Shown here piece by piece: positions 1 through 3,959 of a stretch of 5,934 nt of DNA. A model generated the notes under the pieces. The model did no database searches. It was not told the origin of the DNA and saw only the letters and a list, made by a program, of their open reading frames with translations. Made by a program: the position numbers and the translations under genes. Position 1 is the first letter of the stretch. Every line of letters starts with the position of its first letter. Source of the stretch: an uncultured Clostridia bacterium (GTDB taxonomy: Bacteria; Bacillota; Clostridia; Oscillospirales; Ruminococcaceae); assembly GCA_946183095.1 (NCBI GenBank), contig CAMHBE010000140.1, positions 1 through 5,934 of the forward strand. Reading direction: 5' to 3'.

Positions 1-60
1 ATGACGGCTTTAGGGCGGTACGAATGGGCGGCAAGAGGTTTTTAGAGGTGCCCTGAAGAA
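1..60. other. Unassigned edge sequence, possible repeat-element end
   Basis: No gene can be supported here. Plus-strand frame 1 is open from the window edge to a TAG at 43-45 and frame 3 to a TGA at 53-55, so the tail of an upstream reading frame cannot be excluded. The sequence carries AGAGGT twice, at 34-39 and 44-49, and reads on the minus strand as CAGGGCACCTCTAAAAACC. That G-rich then A-tract pattern recalls the end of an insertion sequence or interspersed repeat, but no transposase or partner end is visible. This is a weak inference. Confidence 0.15.
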
Positions 61-91
61 ACGGCAGGTACAGTTTCGCCCGCACCTGCCG
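55..91 (-). terminator. Probable intrinsic terminator of the lipoprotein gene
   Basis: An 8-bp perfect inverted repeat, CGGCAGGT at 62-69 and ACCTGCCG at 84-91, encloses a 14-base loop. Read on the minus strand, the stem is followed at once by TTTCTTC (61 down to 55). It starts 11 bases after the lipoprotein stop codon. On the plus strand the stem is followed by GAAAAG, with no T-run, so termination should act only on minus-strand transcripts. The interrupted T-tract makes it moderate rather than strong. Confidence 0.6.
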
Positions 92-102
92 GAAAAGACG
101 GT

Positions 103-1131
103 TTATTGCTCTTCGACATCTTTCAGTACAGCGGAGCAGCCGTAAGCGGAACCAAAGTTGTCATTCCAGTCGATATGCACGTCTGTCAGCGTTATCTTCA
201 CTTTCTTCGTGCAGTTTGCGCCTGCGCCGCCGAACAGTTCAACGAGGTCGGTGCGCCCTGAGTAGTTTTCGTTCAGGTTGCCGAGACGGAAGCTCGGAGC
301 GTCGGAATATACGTTCACAGCGCCGCCGTAGGTGGACTCTCCGTAACCGTTATTTTCATCGAAAGAGCCGATCTCATCGAAGTTCAGTGTGCCGAACTGG
401 AACTCTTCTTCAAGGATGTTCGTCGCCATGGGCATACCGCTGTAGCTGCCGTCGGGAACGAATATCATATCGCCCGAAGAAATGGTGTACATCTCATTGT
501 AATAGTAGCGCAGGATGCCTGTGAGCACGACTTCACCCTCGATATCCACAGACGAACCGCCGATCATGAAGCCTTCCGTAGCGTCGTGGTCGGGACCCTG
601 CTTCTCCTCGCTCCACGGCAGGTTCACACGGGTAGAAGCTTTTGCTATTTTCAGACCGCCTATGGTATCGCCCGCCTTTACCTTCACGAGATCGCCGCAG
701 GCCGCTCTGTCACCGCTGTACTTGAAATTCTCGGTATCGAACAGTTCGGGATTCTTGTCACTGTCGATGAACATTCCCGAGGACACGCGCACGGATGTGT
801 AGGGGAGGGTAATGTCCCAGTCACCTTCAGTTGCATCTTCCCTGTAGAATTTGTTTCCGGACAGGTCGGTGAACAGCAGTGTTCCTTCGGCATCTTCATC
901 GTCTCCGCTGTCTGTGAGCGGTACGTCTATCTCTTTGGTATCCCCGGTGTCTTCGGTCTCTGCCGCTGTGGTGGTCACTTCGATCTCGGCTGATGTCGTC
1001 GTGGCCGCTCCGTCAGCCGTCGCGGTGGTCCCGGCAGCCGTCGTGGTGGTCCCGGCGGGCTTGTTGCCGCATCCCGCAAGCGCGAGGACTATCGCAAGTG
1101 CCGCTGCTGCTGTAAAGTTTCTTTTCTTCAT
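103..1131 (-). CDS. Secreted lipoprotein of unknown function
   Basis: A 342-residue protein starting MKKRNF. The start is set by GGAGGT 7 bases upstream; an in-frame ATG 22 codons earlier has no such site and would put a charged stretch before the signal peptide. Residues 1-20 form a lipoprotein signal peptide (KKR, then a hydrophobic run) ending in the lipobox LALAGC, so Cys21 should be lipidated and the protein anchored to the outer face of the membrane. Residues 26-60 are a Thr/Ala-rich linker and 61-83 are acidic, a typical spacer. Residues 84-342 look like a beta-rich extracellular domain, with many Gly, Asp, Tyr and Asn residues and segments such as VKAGDTIGGLKI and GEVVLTGILRYYY. Further cysteines are at 145, 307 and 332. 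I recognise no catalytic motif or named family. It is divergent from the flagellar operon, has its own promoter and terminator, and need not be functionally linked to motility. Confidence 0.85.
   Translation of the reverse strand: MKKRNFTAAAALAIVLALAGCGNKPAGTTTTAAGTTATADGAATTTSAEIEVTTTAAETEDTGDTKEIDVPLTDSGDDEDAEGTLLFTDLSGNKFYREDATEGDWDITLPYTSVRVSSGMFIDSDKNPELFDTENFKYSGDRAACGDLVKVKAGDTIGGLKIAKASTRVNLPWSEEKQGPDHDATEGFMIGGSSVDIEGEVVLTGILRYYYNEMYTISSGDMIFVPDGSYSGMPMATNILEEEFQFGTLNFDEIGSFDENNGYGESTYGGAVNVYSDAPSFRLGNLNENYSGRTDLVELFGGAGANCTKKVKITLTDVHIDWNDNFGSAYGCSAVLKDVEEQ
1016..1057 (-). repeat. Tandem 21-bp repeat in the lipoprotein linker
   Basis: Two adjacent 21-bp units, 1016-1036 and 1037-1057, match at 19 of 21 positions. 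They differ only at unit positions 8 and 21. They encode a doubled seven-residue motif (AGTTTTA then AGTTATA) in the Thr/Ala-rich spacer after the lipidated cysteine. The repeat is in frame, so gain or loss of a unit changes spacer length without breaking the protein. Confidence 0.8.
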
Positions 1132-1138
1132 TTCCTTT

Positions 1139-1144
1139 ACCTCC
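1139..1144 (-). promoter_or_regulatory. Ribosome binding site fixing the lipoprotein start
   Basis: The minus strand reads GGAGGT followed by AAAGGAA and the ATG at 1131. This strong site with 7-base spacing selects the MKKRNF start over the longer in-frame reading from 1197. Confidence 0.85.
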
Positions 1145-1184
1145 GTTTTCTTAGTTCTGTTTTTCTGATAGTTATTTTTTACAA

Positions 1185-1304
1185 AATTACGGGGCAAAAT
1201 TCACAAATTTTATATTTTTGCGTGAAATACCGGAAAGACCATGTTATAATAATAGGTGTATCTTCATCCCGGAAATGCTGTTTTTTCGGTCTGTACCCGT
1301 AATT
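1185..1304. repeat. Widely spaced 9-bp inverted repeat in the lipoprotein leader
   Basis: AATTACGGG at 1185-1193 is exactly complementary to CCCGTAATT at 1296-1304, with 102 bases between. Both arms fall within the predicted 5' leader of the lipoprotein transcript, one at its very start and one about 54 bases before the start codon, so they could close a long-range stem. A match of this length in AT-rich DNA can arise by chance. Confidence 0.3.
1222..1250 (+). promoter_or_regulatory. Sigma-A promoter candidate with extended -10, reading toward flgM
   Basis: A perfect TATAAT at 1245-1250 is preceded by TGT, giving the extended -10 form TGnTATAAT. GTGAAA at 1222-1227 matches four of six -35 bases at the ideal 17-base spacing. 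Transcription would start near 1257 and leave a leader of about 230 bases before flgM. It could supply basal, sigma-28-independent expression of the operon, or instead a short untranslated RNA. No strong terminator is visible between it and flgM. Confidence 0.45.
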
Positions 1305-1311
1305 GAATATC

Positions 1312-1340
1312 ATTATAGCCGAAAAATATCCAAACGTCAA
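1312..1340 (-). promoter_or_regulatory. Sigma-A promoter of the lipoprotein gene
   Basis: The minus strand reads TTGACG (1340 down to 1335), a 17-base spacer, then TATAAT (1317 down to 1312). That is five of six -35 bases, a perfect -10 and ideal spacing, the best vegetative promoter in the window. The start point should lie near 1305, giving the lipoprotein mRNA a long leader of roughly 175 bases. Confidence 0.7.
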
Positions 1341-1409
1341 CAATTTTTATCAAAAAAACGTCCGCGTTTCCGCAATTTGCACAAATCGTCAAATTTACTG
1401 TCGTAAAGC

Positions 1410-1436
1410 TAAAGTTTTTGAGTTTTATGACGATAT
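1410..1436 (+). promoter_or_regulatory. Sigma-28 (SigD/FliA) promoter of the flgM operon
   Basis: TAAA at 1410-1413 (within CTAAAG), a 15-base spacer and GACGATAT at 1429-1436 match the established sigma-28 pattern TAAA-N15-GCCGATAA/T, with seven of eight -10 bases against GCCGATAT. Transcription should start near 1443, about 45 bases ahead of flgM. This fits late flagellar genes controlled by sigma-28 and its anti-sigma factor FlgM. A TATAAT string overlaps at 1434-1439, but no acceptable sigma-A -35 box lies 16-18 bases upstream of it. Confidence 0.85.
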
Positions 1437-1487
1437 AATAAATGTAATCTTGTATCTGTGATTTGACCGCAAAGGAGTTGAAGATAT

Positions 1488-1766
1488 ATGGAGATAAATA
1501 ACGTTGGCATGGGTCCTATCAGCGCATATAAAAAGCTGACAAAGCCCTCTTCGGCAAAAAGACACTCTTCCGTTTACGGAAGCAGAGCCAATACCGATAA
1601 GGTGGACTTTAACTTCGGCCGCTCTCTCGCAGCCGCACAGTCCGCAGCAGCAGCGCGTACAGGCGCACCCGCAAGCGAGGAAAGACTCGCGGCGCTGGCG
1701 GAAAAGTACGCCGGGGATAACTGCCCCGTTTCCGCAGAAGCAGTCGCACAGGCTATGATAGCCTGA
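1488..1766 (+). CDS. flgM: Anti-sigma-28 factor FlgM
   Basis: A 92-residue cytoplasmic protein that should bind sigma-28 and keep it from RNA polymerase until the hook is complete, after which FlgM is exported. The length suits the family. The N-terminus (MEINNV...ISAYKK) resembles clostridial FlgM proteins, followed by the usual TDKVDF segment at residues 36-41. An Ala-rich linker covers about 46-61. The C-terminal sigma-binding part is residues 63-92: a helix SEERLAALAEKYA, then CPVSAEAVAQAMI, matching the family's Y-x-V-x-x-x-x-V-A-x-x-(M/L)-(L/I) ending. AAAGGAG at 1471-1477 lies 10 bases before the ATG. It is first in the operon, directly behind a sigma-28 promoter, so it should repress its own synthesis. 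Cys79 in the export substrate is mildly unusual. The short, diverged sequence makes the call slightly less sure than for flgK and flgL, but context is decisive. Confidence 0.88.
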   Translation: MEINNVGMGPISAYKKLTKPSSAKRHSSVYGSRANTDKVDFNFGRSLAAAQSAAAARTGAPASEERLAALAEKYAGDNCPVSAEAVAQAMIA

Positions 1767-1780
1767 CCCGTTTACCCATA

Positions 1781-1787
1781 AAGGAGG
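1781..1787 (+). promoter_or_regulatory. Ribosome binding site fixing a GTG start for flgN
   Basis: AAGGAGG sits 8 bases before GTG at 1796-1798. The next in-frame ATG, at 1832, has no comparable site, so the GTG start is preferred. Confidence 0.8.
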
Positions 1788-1795
1788 GATCGGAA

Positions 1796-2272
1796 GTGAC
1801 GGTCGATACCGCAAGAGAAGTTATCGCTTTCATGGAAAAATACAACAGACATTTTGAAGAGTTGTCGGCATTCGTTTCCGAAAAGCGTGCAAAAGTCATA
1901 GGCGATGAGCTCACATGGCTGCTCGATTCGCTTACTACCGAACAAAAATATATCATGGAAGGCAATGACCTCGAAGCAAAGCGCCTTGCCCTGTTCGATA
2001 AGCTCGGCATAGGCGGCAGAAAGGCAAAGGAGCTTATTGCGGAATGCCCGGAAGAGCTGCGCAATAAGCTCACCCTCGAATGTACGGCAATGGAAAAGCA
2101 CGTTGCCTACATAAAGGATACAAATGCCGATATCATCGAGATCATAGAACGCAAGCTCTCCGTACAGGAGAAGATAGCGAACAAGCCTCGTTCCACGACC
2201 TCCACTTATACGGGCAAAGGCGTCAAAGTCACAAAGCACAACACCTCGGGCGGTTTCTTCGGCGAAGTCTGA
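1796..2272 (+). CDS. flgN: Flagellar export chaperone FlgN
   Basis: A 158-residue protein with a GTG start. FlgN chaperones bind FlgK and FlgL in the cytoplasm, keep them unfolded or monomeric and deliver them to the flagellar export gate. The protein is almost all amphipathic helix: about residues 5-47, 48-80 and 84-127, rich in Glu, Lys, Leu and Ile as expected of the FlgN helical bundle. The segment DLEAKRLALFDKLG (58-71) matches the E-x-x-R...LG pattern seen in Gram-positive FlgN/YvyG proteins. Residues 131-158 form a Ser/Thr/Gly-rich, probably disordered tail ending GGFFGEV. The position between flgM and flgK is the same as in Bacillus subtilis (yvyG) and is the main support, because FlgN sequences are poorly conserved. 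It starts 29 bases after flgM, so the two are probably co-transcribed. Confidence 0.82.
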   Translation: MTVDTAREVIAFMEKYNRHFEELSAFVSEKRAKVIGDELTWLLDSLTTEQKYIMEGNDLEAKRLALFDKLGIGGRKAKELIAECPEELRNKLTLECTAMEKHVAYIKDTNADIIEIIERKLSVQEKIANKPRSTTSTYTGKGVKVTKHNTSGGFFGEV

Positions 2273-2276
2273 TACC

Positions 2277-2300
2277 GCACGCTGTCCGGTGTGCTTTTTT
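2277..2300 (+). terminator. Terminator-like hairpin between flgN and flgK
   Basis: Bases 2277-2294 fold into a 7-bp stem (five Watson-Crick and two G-U pairs) with the loop GTCC, followed immediately by six T at 2295-2300. It begins four bases after the flgN stop. The form is that of an intrinsic terminator, but the stem is short and the T-run ends in GCAC, which could pair instead with GTGC at 2291-2294. Because flgK follows with its own ribosome binding site and no clear promoter, partial termination is the likeliest role. Confidence 0.45.
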
Positions 2301-2330
2301 GCACTCAGGACAAGGAAGGATCGATAATTT

Positions 2331-3941
2331 ATGCGTCCATCATTTTTGGGACTTGAAATGTCCAAACGCACTATCCAGCTTTCACAGAAGGCTCTGGATA
2401 TCACCGGGAGCAACCTCTCCAACGCTCAGACGGAGGGATATACAAGACAGGTAGTCGATATCGGTTCGCACTACCTCAATAACTACAGCTACTGGCAGTC
2501 GTCCACTTCCCGCATGACCCTCGCAGGTCAGGGCGCAAAGGGACTCGGCGTGGATCAGGTGCGTGACCCCTATATCGACAAGAGATACCGCGAGTCAACG
2601 CCCCTCGTCTCCGAGTTCAGCACCAAGGCGGATGTCCTCAAGGAAGTCGAGACTGTGCTCGACAATATCACCACCGAGGGTCTTACCAAAAGCATGGATG
2701 ACCTCAAGAACGCACTATCGCAGTACGCGGAACGCCCCGACAGCGAAGAGCTCGCAAGTATCGTGCGCAACCAGTGCTATAACCTCACGAACCTGCTGCA
2801 CTCATACAAGGCAGACCTTGAGGATCTCAAAGAGACTAACCTCGAATCCCTCGACGCGTCCATCGAAGATACCAACAATATCATCGACCGCATCGTGAAC
2901 TACAACAAGTCTATCGTCAAGGAATACATCTCTCTGGCAAACGGCATCCCCAGCGATACATACTCCGTGACCGGCGACTACGGTCCGAACGAGATGCTCG
3001 ACGAGAGGAACCTGCTCCTCGACGAACTTTCATACAAAGGCGACATAACCGTTTACAACAACAACGACGGCTCCGTGAGAGTCCTCATGAACGGCGTAGA
3101 GATCATCAACGGCGAGAAGTACGAACACCTTTACATGAAGGGCAGCACAAAGATAGAAGGCGAGTTCTCGTCCGAACTGCTGCGCAACTACTCCGCCTAC
3201 AACTCCGCCGTGCTCCGCTGGACTTCCGGCGATGACTGCAAGCCGGCATCCGGCGAGCTCAAAGCGTACACCGATATCCTCAACGGCAACGGCGTTTACG
3301 CTTCGGGCTATCAGAACGACTCCTACGGCATACCCTATTATGAGTCGACCATAGATGTTTTCGCTCACACCTTCGCCACTTTCATGAACACCTTCAACGG
3401 CGCGTTCGATGAAACAGGCGCGCTCGTGGCTCCCGACAGACTGCTGTTCTGCACAAAGGAGTACAACGAGGGCGAGGCGGAATACAACGAGATAGATATG
3501 ACCATGGACAATATCCGCATATCCAACCAGTGGATGAGCAACGCCACCATGATAGGCGAGGTCAAAGACGAGGAGACCGGTCTGTGGAAACTCTCCCTCG
3601 ACGGCGACCATATCAACCAGTATATCGTAAATCTCGGCACAAAGGCGCTGGATTTCGGCGGCAAGGGCGATTACGAGGGCACTGTCTATGACTACCTGCT
3701 GTTCATAAACAACCGCATAGGTCAGAACATAGACTATAACGAGAGCAGATACGAGGCGGCTTACGCGACCGCAAACTCGCTGCTCGATACGAGAGACTCC
3801 GTTTCGGGAGTTTCCGAGACAGAAGAAGGCATAAATATGCTGACGTATCAGAACTGGTACAATGCAAGCGCAAGACTTATGACGGCGCTCGACGACGCGC
3901 TCGACCGTCTTATCAACAATACCGGCAGAGTGGGTCTGTAA
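2331..3941 (+). CDS. flgK: Flagellar hook-associated protein 1 FlgK
   Basis: FlgK (HAP1) is exported through the flagellum and forms the first ring of the hook-filament junction, next to the hook. The 536 residues suit the family (about 500-550). The N-terminal rod-type motif runs from about residue 5 to 40 (FLGLEMSKRTIQLSQKALDI, then GSNLSN...EGYTRQ). Residues 95-200 are a long helical segment. The family segment DERNLLLDELS is at 224-234, leading into a beta-rich domain through VLMNGVEIINGEK. GELKAY...FATFMNTFNG (308-357) matches the segment usually reading G-x-L-x-x-L...N. The C-terminal helix has the diagnostic GVSETEEGINMLTYQNWYNA followed by SARLMTALDDALDRLINNTG. The ATG is set by AAGGAAGG at 2312-2319; a later Met10 would lose the start of the rod motif. 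It is preceded by a possible attenuator and sits 18 bases before flgL. Three cysteines (149, 303, 374) are unusual for an exported axial protein. Confidence 0.96.
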   Translation: MRPSFLGLEMSKRTIQLSQKALDITGSNLSNAQTEGYTRQVVDIGSHYLNNYSYWQSSTSRMTLAGQGAKGLGVDQVRDPYIDKRYRESTPLVSEFSTKADVLKEVETVLDNITTEGLTKSMDDLKNALSQYAERPDSEELASIVRNQCYNLTNLLHSYKADLEDLKETNLESLDASIEDTNNIIDRIVNYNKSIVKEYISLANGIPSDTYSVTGDYGPNEMLDERNLLLDELSYKGDITVYNNNDGSVRVLMNGVEIINGEKYEHLYMKGSTKIEGEFSSELLRNYSAYNSAVLRWTSGDDCKPASGELKAYTDILNGNGVYASGYQNDSYGIPYYESTIDVFAHTFATFMNTFNGAFDETGALVAPDRLLFCTKEYNEGEAEYNEIDMTMDNIRISNQWMSNATMIGEVKDEETGLWKLSLDGDHINQYIVNLGTKALDFGGKGDYEGTVYDYLLFINNRIGQNIDYNESRYEAAYATANSLLDTRDSVSGVSETEEGINMLTYQNWYNASARLMTALDDALDRLINNTGRVGL

Positions 3942-3959
3942 TTTAAGGAGGGCATTTCT

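Larger units (their letters stand above)
1132..1487. other. Divergent intergenic control region
   Basis: This 356-base gap between the lipoprotein gene and flgM is AT-rich with many A and T runs and holds no credible gene. A 62-codon frame at 1218-1406 starts with TTG, lacks a ribosome binding site and looks like chance. The region holds three promoter candidates, two for sigma-A facing each other and one for sigma-28, plus the ribosome binding sites of both flanking genes and a widely spaced 9-bp inverted repeat. No structured riboswitch or known RNA family was recognised. Confidence 0.7.

Noticed and set aside
216..1168. Several plus-strand open frames opposite the lipoprotein gene
   Set aside because: They lack ribosome binding sites and give Ser/Arg- or Val/Ala-rich low-complexity proteins mirrored from the Thr/Ala linker and codon bias. 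The minus-strand frame has a signal peptide, lipobox and strong start site.
1356..1369. Small hairpin AAACG-TCCG-CGTTT, with a T-run when read on the minus strand
   Set aside because: The stem is five pairs, three of them A-T, and it lies upstream of the minus-strand promoter where no minus-strand transcript is expected. It is probably chance in AT-rich DNA.
1218..1406. Small plus-strand open frame of 62 codons in the intergenic region
   Set aside because: It starts with TTG, has no ribosome binding site, its beginning overlaps a promoter candidate, and the product (Arg/Lys/Ser/Phe-rich) resembles no protein.
1471..1492. Two GGA motifs around the flgM start, considered as a CsrA-binding pair
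   Set aside because: GGA at 1474-1476 and 1490-1492 are about the right distance apart, but the first is just the Shine-Dalgarno sequence, the flanks do not match the CsrA consensus well, and no hairpin presents them. csrA itself is not in the window.
2301..2327. Sigma-28-like -10 box ATCGATAA (2320-2327) just before flgK
   Set aside because: Only six of eight -10 bases match and the sequence 15-16 bases upstream is GCAC/TGCA rather than TAAA, so there is no -35 element. The site also overlaps the spacer after the flgK ribosome binding site.
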